Shown here: piece after piece, positions 8,539 to 15,223 of the stretch
How positions within the stretch are numbered: the first letter of the stretch is position 1
Layout of the letters: every line of letters begins with the position of its first letter
From: an uncultured Desulfovibrio sp.
GTDB lineage: Bacteria > Desulfobacterota > Desulfovibrionia > Desulfovibrionales > Desulfovibrionaceae
Length of the DNA stretch: 20,149 nucleotides
Direction of reading: 5' to 3'
NCBI RefSeq assembly: GCF_949282365.1
Contig: NZ_CASDOY010000037.1
Span: forward strand, 1-20,149
Position numbers and translations under genes: made by a program
Notes under the pieces: model-generated
The model's database searches: none
The model's input: only the letters and a program-made list of their open reading frames with translations
What the model was told of the DNA's origin: nothing

Positions 8539-8899
8539 CCGGCCCGGCCCGCTTCCGGCCTCTGTCCCGGGGCCTGTTCCGGTATCTGTCGCCGGATCCG
8601 CAGCGGCCACGGTCGTTGCCCGAAGAGCCGGTGCAGGCACGCCCCGGGAGCCATTGCAGACCGCCCGCTGCGGCAGCCATGCGGCATCGCTGCCACGCCC
8701 CATCCACGCCGGAGGAGAGGCGCCGTTGCGCCGGGGCCGTCCCTTTCCGCCCGCCGGGGCCGCATCCGGGCCGCGTCCCGTGCGCACAAAGGCTCCCCGG
8801 GCTGCCCGCCTCCGGCATTGCGCGAAAACGCGCCGCACCGTACACTGGAACGGACGTGCCTTTCCCGTCCCATCCCCGACCCCTTCGCCCAGGAGTATC
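8539..8899. other. Intergenic region, 361 bases
   Basis: GC-rich spacer between the phosphoesterase and methyltransferase genes. The methyltransferase frame stays open across it, but the translation is Pro/Arg/Ala-rich low complexity and has no ribosome site, so I treat it as noncoding. A candidate promoter lies at 8818-8846. I see no terminator with a T run. Confidence 0.55.
8818..8846 (+). promoter_or_regulatory. Candidate promoter of the methyltransferase gene
   Basis: TTGCGC (8818-8823), a 17-base spacer and TACACT (8841-8846, 4/6) precede the start codon at 8900 by about 54 bases. It is moderate only, since the -35 matches at 3/6. Confidence 0.35.
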
Positions 8900-9709
8900 A
8901 TGCCCTGCCAGCCTCCCCGCTTCCATGCTCATACGACCCTGCCGGAACGCACGGCCCTGCTGCTCGCCTCGCTGGCCCCCTGGCCGCGCCGGGGCCGGAG
9001 CCTGCTGGTGGCGGGCTGCGGCGCGGGCCATTTCCTGCGGCCGCTCTGGCACAGCGGCTTTGACCTGACCGCCTGCGAGGCGTCCCCGGCCCTGCGGGGA
9101 CAGGCCCTGCGCAGGGCCCCGCAAGGCGTGGAGGTGGCGGCGGCCGCAGCCGACTGGCTGCCCTTTGACGACAACAGTTTCGACTGGGTGCTGCTCCAGG
9201 CCGAGGACCTGCCCCCGGCGGCCGTGCCCGCGGCCCTGGACGAGGCCTGCCGCGTGGCGGCCTGCGGCCTGGTCGTCACCTTCTGGAACAGCGCATCCCT
9301 GCCCTGGCTCGCCTGGCAGCTCTCCTGCCGTCGCCATGCCTGGCCGGAGCACTCCCTGCCGTTCTGGCAGCTCTGGCGGCGTCTGGCTGCCCGCGCCGGG
9401 CGTCTGCACATCTCCAGCTGCCTCTGGCGGCCCGCCTGCCGCTGGCATCTGGGGGCCAGGGCCTGGAGCGTGGGCCTTTCCCGCCTGCCGCTGGGGGCCT
9501 GGTGTGCCCTGCGGCTGGACATGGCCCCGCGCCGCACGGGCACGCCCCTGCCCCTGCGTCTGCGCCCCCGCCTGGAGACCTCGCGTCCGGTCATGGAATA
9601 CGATACGCTGCGCGCGGCAGGCACGGCACCGGAGCAGGAGGTCCCTGCCCGACACGGGCGGACGGCGGGGACAAAAAAATTTTCCTCCGGCAGAACAGCG
9701 CAGCCGTGA
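8900..9709 (+). CDS. Class I SAM-dependent methyltransferase, substrate unknown
   Basis: 269 residues. The N-terminal half is a Rossmann methyltransferase fold. Motif I is LLVAGCGAGHFL (35-46), the acidic end of strand 2 is CEASPALR (59-66, E60), the motif before strand 4 is ADWLPFDDNSFDWVLLQ (84-100), and then comes a strand ending VVTFWN. This arrangement matches the Methyltransf_11 / UbiE-like group. The C-terminal half is Trp/Arg/Leu-rich, with a cluster of tryptophans and basic residues that could form a membrane-facing or substrate lid region. The last about 30 residues are low complexity. AGGAG at 8891-8895 lies four bases before the ATG and decides the start. The neighbours do not reveal a pathway. 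Confidence 0.82.
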   Translation: MPCQPPRFHAHTTLPERTALLLASLAPWPRRGRSLLVAGCGAGHFLRPLWHSGFDLTACEASPALRGQALRRAPQGVEVAAAAADWLPFDDNSFDWVLLQAEDLPPAAVPAALDEACRVAACGLVVTFWNSASLPWLAWQLSCRRHAWPEHSLPFWQLWRRLAARAGRLHISSCLWRPACRWHLGARAWSVGLSRLPLGAWCALRLDMAPRRTGTPLPLRLRPRLETSRPVMEYDTLRAAGTAPEQEVPARHGRTAGTKKFSSGRTAQP

Positions 9710-9761
9710 GGATTTTCGGCCTTCCCGCCCGGCCGGACGCCGTCGCCAGGCCCCGGAGGGC

Positions 9762-9790
9762 TTGCCGCCGGACACAGGGTGCATTATGGT
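9762..9790 (+). promoter_or_regulatory. Possible promoter upstream of pgl
   Basis: TTGCCG (9762-9767), a 17-base spacer and TATGGT (9785-9790) match 4/6 each. It lies upstream of a terminator-like hairpin at 9822-9848, so if used, transcription into pgl would have to pass that hairpin. Confidence 0.3.
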
Positions 9791-9821
9791 GGTACGTCCT
9801 CAAGCAAATGCCAGTAACACG

Positions 9822-9848
9822 GGCGGCGGCCCGCGCCGCGCCGTTTTT
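9822..9848 (+). terminator. GC-rich intrinsic terminator or attenuator before pgl
   Basis: GGCG (9822-9825) plus CGGC (9827-9830) pair with GCCG (9835-9838) plus CGCC (9839-9842), with one bulged G and a 4-base loop. One G and then TTTTT (9844-9848) follow. It can end the methyltransferase transcript. It is also 30 bases before the pgl start codon, so it may attenuate read-through into pgl. Confidence 0.5.
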
Positions 9849-9877
9849 GTCCAGCAGTCTACCATAAGGAGCCCCGC

Positions 9878-10627
9878 ATGAAAGCGCGCAGCAGATCCAT
9901 CCATCTTTCCGTGCATATCCACAAAGATCCCGCCGCCATGGCCGAGCGCGCCGCCCACATCCTGGCCGCCGCCTGCGAAGAAGCCGTGGCCGAACGCGGT
10001 ATTTTCCGCATCGCCCTTTCCGGCGGCCAGACGCCCGTGCCCATGTTCCGCCTGCTGGCGGCCAGCGACTGGGCCGACCGCCTGCCCTGGGACAAAATGA
10101 CCTTTTTCTGGGTGGATGAACGTTGCGTGGGCCCCGACGACCCGGAAAGCAACTACGGCCTTGCCCGCCGCGAGCTGCTGAGCCATGTGCCCGCCACCCA
10201 CTTCTACCGCATGCGCGGCGATATCGACCCCGTGGAAGCGGCCGTCAAGTATGAACAGCAGATCCGCCAGGACTTCAACCTCGGCCCCAACGAGCTGCCC
10301 CGCTTCGACTTCATGCTCCTGGGCATGGGCGATGACGGCCATACCGGTTCCATCTTCCCCAATTCCCCGGCCCTGGCCGAGCACAACCGCCTGGTCATCG
10401 ACCAGTATGTGCCTGAACGCAAGGCCGACCGCCTGACCCTGACCCTGCCTGTGCTCAACAATGCCCGTTGCTGCATGTTCCTGGTCACGGGCAAGGAAAA
10501 GCACAAGGTCCTGGGTCAGGTCCTCGACCTGCTGGCCGAACCCACCCTGCCCGCCCAGATGGTGCGCCCCGGCGTGGGCGACCTGATCTGGGTCGTGGAC
10601 GAAGCCGCCGCCACCGGTCAGGACTAG
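9878..10627 (+). CDS. pgl: 6-phosphogluconolactonase (DevB type)
   Basis: 249 residues, the usual size for DevB-type lactonases. Family motifs are IALSGGQTPVPMF (45-57, the sugar-phosphate loop), FFWVDERCVGPDDPESNY (76-93) and FMLLGMGDDGHTGSIFP (145-161), the last containing the catalytic histidine in DDGHTGS. The enzyme hydrolyses 6-phosphogluconolactone to 6-phosphogluconate in the oxidative pentose phosphate pathway and is cytosolic. AAGGAG (9866-9871) sits six bases before the ATG. No zwf or gnd gene lies within the window, so it stands alone here. The gene ends at a very clear terminator. Confidence 0.94.
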   Translation: MKARSRSIHLSVHIHKDPAAMAERAAHILAAACEEAVAERGIFRIALSGGQTPVPMFRLLAASDWADRLPWDKMTFFWVDERCVGPDDPESNYGLARRELLSHVPATHFYRMRGDIDPVEAAVKYEQQIRQDFNLGPNELPRFDFMLLGMGDDGHTGSIFPNSPALAEHNRLVIDQYVPERKADRLTLTLPVLNNARCCMFLVTGKEKHKVLGQVLDLLAEPTLPAQMVRPGVGDLIWVVDEAAATGQD

Positions 10628-10650
10628 TCCCCGACCGACGACACAGACAC

Positions 10651-10677
10651 AAAAGGCTCCCGCAAGGGAGCCTTTTT
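10651..10677. terminator. Bidirectional intrinsic terminator between pgl and the M15 peptidase gene
   Basis: AAAAGGCTCCC and GGGAGCCTTTT form a perfect 11-bp stem with a GCAA tetraloop, followed by T on the plus strand. The A run at the left gives a T run on the minus strand, so it can end both convergent genes. It starts 24 bases after the pgl stop and lies about 30 bases past the M15 stop. Confidence 0.92.
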
Positions 10678-10707
10678 GTCTGTCCTGCCACTTTCGGCCT
10701 GTTCCGG

Positions 10708-11787
10708 TCACGGTTTTTCCCGGTCATGGACGGCATCCCCGCCGCCCAACAGGCCCTCCTGCCCGGTGGCCGCCTCCGCTGCCTCCAGCCGCTGCAGCAG
10801 CCGGGCCTTGGCGATGATCTCGGGCCGGTATTCAAAGTGCATCAAATCATATTCGTGCCACTTGCCGCCCCAGATGAAGCCCTCGTCCTCGAAGGCCCGG
10901 ACGATCTCGCTGTCGTAGGTCTGCTGCAGAGGGTGTCTTTCCTGCCGCGACCAGCGCCAGTAGGGCGCGCGCTGCGGGCTCAGGTCGATGGCGATGCCGA
11001 AGGAATGCGGGCTCAGACGCCGCTCGCCGGCGACGGGGCGCCACACAAAGCCCCCGGCTGAGACCAGCCAGGCCTTGAGTGCCGGCCGACGTCGCGTGAC
11101 GTCCCGCAGGCGGGCCTCCACCGCGGCCAGCGCCCGTGCCGCCGCCGCATGCATCCGTACCGTGCGCCCCTGGAAGGAGACCCGCTCCAGCCCCTTGCGC
11201 ACCGTGGCCGCATCGGCGCCGTACAGGGCCTGCAGGAAGGCATAGGAACGCCAGCGCCCCGGCGCATAGCCCGCCGGCGTGGCCGGACGTTCCGGGTCCG
11301 GCAGATAGGGCAGGTGCATGCTGGCGCGCAGGGAGACATCCAGGTGCGCGGGATCGAGACGGCGCGCCAGACCTGCGGCCCTGTCCGGCAGGGCGGCAGC
11401 GGCATAGGGCCGGGCGGCCAGCTCCGCCGCCGTGGCATAGAGCACCCGCCGCTCCCCGTCCAGGCACAGCCATATGCCGTCGGGCCCCCTCTCCACGGCC
11501 CTGATCTGCGGATAGGCAGCGCGCAGACAGAGCAGGTTCAGACGGTCTTCCGCTGAGAGGCCCTCCAGCCCCGCCCCGGCAGCGCTCTCCCGACCCGTGG
11601 CGTCTTTTGGGGCCGTCACCGTCGGACCGGCCGTGCCGGCGCCCGCTGCCGCAGCGGCGGCCGCGCCGTTGCTCCCGGCCGTCGCCGCCGGAAAGCACAG
11701 CGCCCACTGGCAGCACAACACCGTCAGGGCCAGCAGCAACAGCATCCGGCACCAGCGCGGCGGATGCCGTCCTTGGCTTTTGTCCAT
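10708..11787 (-). CDS. Secreted M15-family peptidase (D-Ala-D-Ala carboxypeptidase/endolysin-like)
   Basis: 359 residues. The N-terminus has a basic region and a strong hydrophobic core (about 15-31, MLLLLALTVLCC), then an Ala/Gly-rich linker to about 60, so it is probably exported. The C-terminal third carries the M15 zinc site: RRLSPHSFGIAIDLSP (256-271, with H261 and D268) and GGKWHEYDLMHFEYRPE (307-323, with H317). The WGGxW...DxMHFEY ending is typical of the M15C/Ply500-like group, which cleaves peptidoglycan stem peptides. Periplasmic cell-wall trimming is the likely role. ATG 11787 is chosen over an in-frame ATG at 11865 because GGAGG lies six bases ahead of it. The gene is convergent with pgl and divergent from mtaB, with a 68-base gap. 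Confidence 0.82.
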   Translation of the reverse strand: MDKSQGRHPPRWCRMLLLLALTVLCCQWALCFPAATAGSNGAAAAAAAGAGTAGPTVTAPKDATGRESAAGAGLEGLSAEDRLNLLCLRAAYPQIRAVERGPDGIWLCLDGERRVLYATAAELAARPYAAAALPDRAAGLARRLDPAHLDVSLRASMHLPYLPDPERPATPAGYAPGRWRSYAFLQALYGADAATVRKGLERVSFQGRTVRMHAAAARALAAVEARLRDVTRRRPALKAWLVSAGGFVWRPVAGERRLSPHSFGIAIDLSPQRAPYWRWSRQERHPLQQTYDSEIVRAFEDEGFIWGGKWHEYDLMHFEYRPEIIAKARLLQRLEAAEAATGQEGLLGGGDAVHDREKP

Positions 11788-11819
11788 CGTCGTCCTCCAT
11801 CCCCGGGCACGACCGCCCC

Positions 11820-11849
11820 TTGTCAAGATGACGGCCTTTGCCCTACATA
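11820..11849 (+). promoter_or_regulatory. Possible mtaB promoter placing transcription start at the start codon
   Basis: TTGTCA (11820-11825, 5/6), an 18-base spacer and TACATA (11844-11849, 3/6). Transcription would begin around 11855-11857, essentially at ATG 11856. No Shine-Dalgarno is present in front of that ATG. The opposite strand of the -35 reads a perfect TTGACA (11826-11821), but I see no matching -10 toward the M15 gene. Confidence 0.35.
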
Positions 11850-11855
11850 GCTGCC

Positions 11856-13202
11856 ATGCATGCATGGAAATTCTACTTCATGACCTTTGGCTGTAAGGTG
11901 AACCAGTACGAAACGCAATCCCTGCGCGAAGCCTGGCAGGCGCACGGCGGCGTAGAATGCGACGAGCCCGCCGCAGCGGACGTGGTCTGCGTCAACAGTT
12001 GTGCCATCACGGCCCGGGGCGAACGCGACGCGCGCAACGCCGTTTTCCGCCTGCGTCGCGAGGCCCCCGGCGCGCGCCTGATCCTGACCGGCTGCGCGGC
12101 CCGTCTGTTCGAGGATTTCTGCCGCCACGGGCATGAGGACTGCGTACGGCCGGACCTGATCCTGCCCCAGGGCGACAAGCGCCTCCTGCTGGCCGGGCCC
12201 TGGACGGCGCAGGAGGCCGCTGCCCCGGCAGCCGTGTGCGCACCCGCTTATCCGCCCTTCGCCATCAGCGGCTTCCGGCGCGCCCGGCCCGTGCTCAAGG
12301 TGCAGGACGGCTGCCAGCACCGCTGCACCTACTGCATCGTGCCCCTCACCCGCGGCCGCTGCCTGAGCCGCCCGCCGGAGGACGTCATCGCCGAGGCCCG
12401 CCGTCTGCTGCTGGCCGGTCATGCCGAGATCATGATCTCGGGCATCAACCTGCGCCAGTACGGCCGGGACAACGCCGCCTTCGGTGATTTCTGGAGCCTG
12501 CTGCGCCGGTTGGACGCGGCCCTGGCGCCGGAATTCGCCGGACGCGGACGCTTCCGCATCAGTTCGCTGGAGCCTTCCCAGCTCAATGATGAAGGTCTGG
12601 ACAGCCTCATGGCCTGCCGCATGCTCTGCCCCCATCTGCACATCTCGCTGCAGCATGCCAGCCAGCCCGTGCTGCGCCGCATGGGGCGCGGCCACTATAC
12701 GGCGGCCATGCTGCGGCACGCCGTGGAGCGCCTGCGCCCCCACTGGCCCGTCATGGGCCTGGGTGCGGACATCATCGCCGGTTTCCCCGGCGAGCGCGAG
12801 GAAGACGTGGCCTGCCTGCTGGACTTCGTGCGCGAGATGCCCTTCAGCTATGCCCATGTATTCCCCTATTCCCACCGCCCCGGCACCGCCGCCGACCGCT
12901 TCGACGGCCATCTGCCCCGGCAGGTCAGACAGGAGCGGGCCGCCCGTGTCCGCGCCGCCGTGGAAGGACGCCGCCAAGCCTTCTGGCAGGAGCAGCTGGC
13001 CCTGCCGCGCCTGTGGCTGGCCGCCGACAGCCCCGCCCCTGACCAGGCGTCCGCCCGTCGTGCCGGGACCGCCAAGGGCGTCAATGAATACTATGTGCCC
13101 TGCGTCCTGCCTGCCGGGGCCCATCCCGGCCGCGAACTGCTGGCTGTGCGGCCCCTGTCCGTCACGGACAAGGGCCTGCTGGTGGAAGCGCTGGACGGCT
13201 AG
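11856..13202 (+). CDS. mtaB: tRNA N6-threonylcarbamoyladenosine(37)-C2 methylthiotransferase MtaB
   Basis: 448 residues, typical of the MiaB/MtaB/RimO family. The N-terminal methylthiotransferase domain has FMTFGCKVNQYET (8-20, C13), VNSCAIT (46-52, C49) and LTGCAAR (77-83, C80), which bind the auxiliary 4Fe-4S cluster. The radical-SAM motif is VQDGCQHRCTYCIVPLTRG (149-167, C153, C157, C160). A short TRAM-like C-terminus follows from about 400. The 'TFGCKVNQYET' form is characteristic of the MtaB (YqeV) branch, which makes ms2t6A at position 37 of ANN-decoding tRNAs, rather than MiaB. An upstream in-frame TTG at 11838 and an ATG at 11880 are possible alternatives; 11856 fits the family N-terminus. 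It has no Shine-Dalgarno, which is unusual beside its neighbours. Confidence 0.9.
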   Translation: MHAWKFYFMTFGCKVNQYETQSLREAWQAHGGVECDEPAAADVVCVNSCAITARGERDARNAVFRLRREAPGARLILTGCAARLFEDFCRHGHEDCVRPDLILPQGDKRLLLAGPWTAQEAAAPAAVCAPAYPPFAISGFRRARPVLKVQDGCQHRCTYCIVPLTRGRCLSRPPEDVIAEARRLLLAGHAEIMISGINLRQYGRDNAAFGDFWSLLRRLDAALAPEFAGRGRFRISSLEPSQLNDEGLDSLMACRMLCPHLHISLQHASQPVLRRMGRGHYTAAMLRHAVERLRPHWPVMGLGADIIAGFPGEREEDVACLLDFVREMPFSYAHVFPYSHRPGTAADRFDGHLPRQVRQERAARVRAAVEGRRQAFWQEQLALPRLWLAADSPAPDQASARRAGTAKGVNEYYVPCVLPAGAHPGRELLAVRPLSVTDKGLLVEALDG

Positions 13203-13225
13203 GCGCTTTCCGGTGGGGAGCTGTT

Positions 13226-13241
13226 GCGGGGAGGGCCCCGC
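13226..13241 (+). terminator. GC-only hairpin after mtaB, no U tract
   Basis: GCGGGG, loop AGGG, CCCCGC: a perfect 6-bp stem beginning 24 bases after the mtaB stop. No T run follows, so termination here would be Rho-dependent or inefficient. Confidence 0.3.
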
Positions 13242-13388
13242 CCCTGCCGTCGATGTCCGCAGGCCGTCTTCGCCGCCGGCGGGCACGGTTCTCCAGGCTG
13301 CCTCCAGCCGCTGCCGGCGCCCGGGGCACTTCCGGCGCATCCTTCCCGGATGCCCTTCAGGCACGGGAGTCGCGCGTTGCAGAGCTAT

Positions 13389-13417
13389 TTGATAAAAATT
13401 ATGATTCCTGATAATAT
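13389..13417 (+). promoter_or_regulatory. Extended -10 promoter overlapped by a Fur/PerR-like 7-1-7 site
   Basis: TTGATA (13389-13394, 5/6), a 17-base spacer and TAATAT (13412-13417, 4/6), with TG-A in front of the -10. Across the -35 and spacer, TGATAAA-A-ATTATGA (13390-13404) matches the TGATAAT-N-ATTATCA 7-1-7 Fur model at 12 of 14 positions, and another TGATAAT half lies at 13409-13415. Transcription would begin near 13424, leaving a leader of about 225 bases before the lipoprotein start. Confidence 0.5.
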
Positions 13418-13559
13418 AGAAGTATCACGACCGGCTTGGCATCACGCCTGATGCCTCCGGGCAGGCGGGCCCCGCCGCCCATTGCCGGCCGGTCCCGGGC
13501 AGGCACATTTCCGCCCAGGACACGCGGCCCGCAGACAAGAGGCCGCCATCCCCGTCGGC

Positions 13560-13587
13560 CCGCGCTCCCTGAAAGAGAGGGGATCCC
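13560..13587 (+). repeat. Imperfect direct repeat, copy 1
   Basis: A 28-base unit that recurs 61 bases downstream with 25 of 28 identical. It contains a Shine-Dalgarno-like GAGAGGGGAT but no start codon follows it. Confidence 0.75.
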
Positions 13588-13620
13588 GGCGCGTTCATAA
13601 CCGTCGTTATCCCTCAACCA

Positions 13621-13648
13621 CCGCGCTCCCTACAAGAGAGGAGATCCC
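13621..13648 (+). repeat. Imperfect direct repeat, copy 2, containing the lipoprotein ribosome site
   Basis: The second copy ends immediately before the ATG at 13649 and supplies its Shine-Dalgarno (AGAGGAGA). Differences from copy 1 are at three positions, one of them in the Shine-Dalgarno core. Confidence 0.75.
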
Positions 13649-14137
13649 ATGCCCCGCCTGAAGACCATCACCGTTCTGCTGGCTGCCACCCTGCTGGCAT
13701 CCGGCTGCGCCGGCGGTTTTGCCCGCCATTATCATGCCGTGGACGAGCACGCCCGCACCGCGCAGCCCCTCGAGGCCTGCACTGCGCCGCGCGTGGAGAC
13801 CGTCCCGGCCTCCATTCTGGAACAACGCACGGCGGCTGCCCTGGCAGACGGCCATGTCCGTCTGGGACGGGCCACCTGGGAGAGCGCCGTGCCCGCCGCG
13901 ACCGGGGATGCCGCCGCCCAGGCCCGCCGTGTCGGCGCCTGCCTCGTGCTCCAGAGCGTGACGCCCGTCCCGCGGCAGCCGGAAAAGCCGCACTACCAGC
14001 CGCATCCGGGCTTCGTTTCACGCCCCGGCCAGCGCGGCATCTTCGCCGAGGAGAGCGCCGGGGGCCTGGAGGGCCCGGCCGCGCCCCCTGCTGTGCGCTA
14101 CCGCAACGATGCCGTCTTCCTTGCCCGCACCAGGTAG
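13649..14137 (+). CDS. Predicted lipoprotein, unknown function
   Basis: 162 residues. The N-terminus is MPRLKTITVLLAATLLASGC: basic start, hydrophobic core and a lipobox ASGC, with C20 as the likely lipidated cysteine. The middle part (about 58-106) reads ALADGHVRLGRATWES followed by AAAQARRVGACLVLQSVT. This resembles small lipoproteins with a 'GY-x-x-IG-x-S-x-F ... A-x-x-x-GA-x-x-V' pattern, a resemblance only. The tail is Pro/Gly-rich with His/Tyr around 110-125 and ends in YRNDAVFLARTR. I do not recognise a named family. It probably sits in the outer membrane or faces the periplasm. The Fur-like promoter, if real, would tie it to metal status. No partner gene follows on the same strand. 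Confidence 0.7.
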   Translation: MPRLKTITVLLAATLLASGCAGGFARHYHAVDEHARTAQPLEACTAPRVETVPASILEQRTAAALADGHVRLGRATWESAVPAATGDAAAQARRVGACLVLQSVTPVPRQPEKPHYQPHPGFVSRPGQRGIFAEESAGGLEGPAAPPAVRYRNDAVFLARTR

Positions 14138-14437
14138 GCGGCAATTTTCCCCGCCGGAGAAAGGGCACGCGAGCCAGAGCAGTCTGACAGGCAGCCGCCC
14201 CGGGACCGGATCCGGCCACCTGGGGGATGGAACTGCGCCACACCGGCGGCTGGTTGCTTGAAGCTCCGCATCTAGCGGGATGGAAAAAAGACCGCGCCAC
14301 GCCCGCCTCCGCTCACGGGCTGCGGGCGGCTGCCCGCGTCTCCGGCTCCGGGGCCGCGCCACAGGCGTCCACGGCATGAAAAAGGGAGCCCTGCCTCCCG
14401 GCAGCGGCTCCCTGAAAGGACACGGGATGGGCCTGTC
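14138..14437. other. Convergent intergenic region, 300 bases
   Basis: Lies between the lipoprotein (plus) and the DJ-1 gene (minus). It holds the DJ-1 terminator at 14379-14413. A weak stem (GGCGG/CCGCC) follows the lipoprotein stop but lacks a T run. Nothing else is supported. Confidence 0.6.
14379..14413 (-). terminator. Intrinsic terminator of the DJ-1/PfpI gene
   Basis: Read on the minus strand: AGGGAGCC, an inner hairpin (CTGCC, GGGA loop, GGCAG), then GGCTCCCT followed by TTTT. The outer stem is 8 bp and the inner 5 bp, with one unpaired base between them. It begins 25 bases past the stop codon. Confidence 0.85.
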
Positions 14438-15019
14438 CTAGATGCTGATCTGCGCGCCCAGCAGTTTGACGAAGGCCGCCATCCAGGCCGGATGGGCGGG
14501 CCAGGCCGGAGCCGTGACCAGATTGCCGTCCACCACGGCATTGCTGGCCGTGGCGTTGAAGTCGTGCCAGGTGGCGCCGGCGGCCACCACGTCGGGCTTG
14601 ACGGCGGCATAGCAGGTGCAGGTGCGGCCCTTGAGGACGCCCGCGCTCACCAGCAGCTGAGGGCCGTGGCAGATGGCGGCGATGGGCTTTTTGGCGGCGT
14701 CGAATTCGCGCACGATCTCCAGCACGCGCTCATCGAGGCGCAGGTATTCGGGCGCGCGTCCGCCGGGCACCACCAGACCGGCGTAGTCGGCCGTGTCGAC
14801 CTTGTCGAAATCGTAGTTGATGGCGAAATTATGGCCGCGCTTTTCGCTGTAGGTCTGGTCGCCCTCAAAGTCATGCACGGCCGTGCGCACGAAGTCGCCG
14901 GACTTTTTGCCCGGGCAGACCGCATGGACTTCATAGCCCAGCATCAGCAGCATCTGGAAAGGCACCATGACTTCGTAATCTTCCACATAATCGCCGGCCA
15001 GCAGCAGGATCTTCTTCAT
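14438..15019 (-). CDS. DJ-1/PfpI family protein
   Basis: 193 residues, normal for PfpI/YhbO-like proteins. The nucleophile elbow is PIAAICHGPQLL (112-123), with C117 followed by H118. The conserved acidic residue is in GDYVEDYEV (9-17), and VVPGGRAPEYL (83-93) is present. The long matching stretches 'MVPFQMLLMLGY', 'CPGKKSGD' and 'HDFEGDQTYSEKRGHNF' are close to the DJ-1D/PfpI branch. Such proteins have been described as glyoxalase-III/deglycase-type or stress chaperone/protease-like; the exact activity is disputed. It is probably cytosolic. AGGAG lies before the ATG. It is transcribed away from the FmdB-type gene out of a shared palindromic promoter, suggesting stress-responsive control, which is inference. 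Confidence 0.9.
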   Translation of the reverse strand: MKKILLLAGDYVEDYEVMVPFQMLLMLGYEVHAVCPGKKSGDFVRTAVHDFEGDQTYSEKRGHNFAINYDFDKVDTADYAGLVVPGGRAPEYLRLDERVLEIVREFDAAKKPIAAICHGPQLLVSAGVLKGRTCTCYAAVKPDVVAAGATWHDFNATASNAVVDGNLVTAPAWPAHPAWMAAFVKLLGAQISI

Positions 15020-15073
15020 CGTTCTCTCCTGTGGGACAAGGCGCGCCGCCCGTGACGGGACACGGCCGGGCCC

Positions 15074-15123
15074 TTGCCATCATCGCTATACTGCTTATAT
15101 AAGCAGCACGACCTTACAGACAA
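15074..15123. promoter_or_regulatory. Symmetric divergent promoter around a perfect 16-bp palindrome
   Basis: CTGCTTATATAAGCAG (15091-15106) is a perfect palindrome. Plus: TTGCCA (15074-15079, 5/6), 18 bases, TATAAG (15098-15103). Minus: TTGTCT (15123-15118, 4/6), 18 bases, TATAAG (15099-15094). The two -35 boxes are equidistant (22 bases) from the palindrome centre and both -10 boxes lie inside it. RNA polymerase could occupy only one direction at a time, and the palindrome is a natural operator. Confidence 0.6.
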
Positions 15124-15223
15124 GAGGCGCGCCGGAGATTTTCCCCGAAGGCCGCGCCTGCCCATACATGTTCCTGTCCCGCGGCGGCCGCCGCGCGGAT
15201 CACAACCCGGCAAGGAGAGTTCC

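Larger units (their letters stand above)
13203..13648. other. Intergenic region, 446 bases, between mtaB and the lipoprotein gene
   Basis: It contains the hairpin at 13226-13241, a second small hairpin (GCATCC, 5-base loop, GGATGC at 13337-13353), an AT-rich promoter with a Fur/PerR-like element (13389-13417) and a 28-base imperfect direct repeat. An ATG at 13451 opens a 48-codon Arg/Pro-rich frame, but there is no ribosome site, so I do not call it. Confidence 0.6.

Noticed and set aside
8513..8899. N-terminal extension of the methyltransferase
   Set aside because: The frame is open, but the 129 extra residues are Pro/Arg/Ala low complexity and AGGAG sits right before ATG 8900.
7384..8901. 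505-codon minus-strand frame opposite the phosphoesterase
   Set aside because: Gln/Gly/Arg-rich low complexity opposite a gene with all metal-binding motifs present.
11823..13364. 513-codon minus-strand frame opposite mtaB
   Set aside because: mtaB carries all catalytic cysteines in the plus frame; the opposite frame shows no family motif.
13451..13597. 48-codon ORF in the lipoprotein leader
   Set aside because: No Shine-Dalgarno before ATG 13451 and an Arg/Pro-rich chance composition. The ribosome-site-like repeat lies near its end, not its start.
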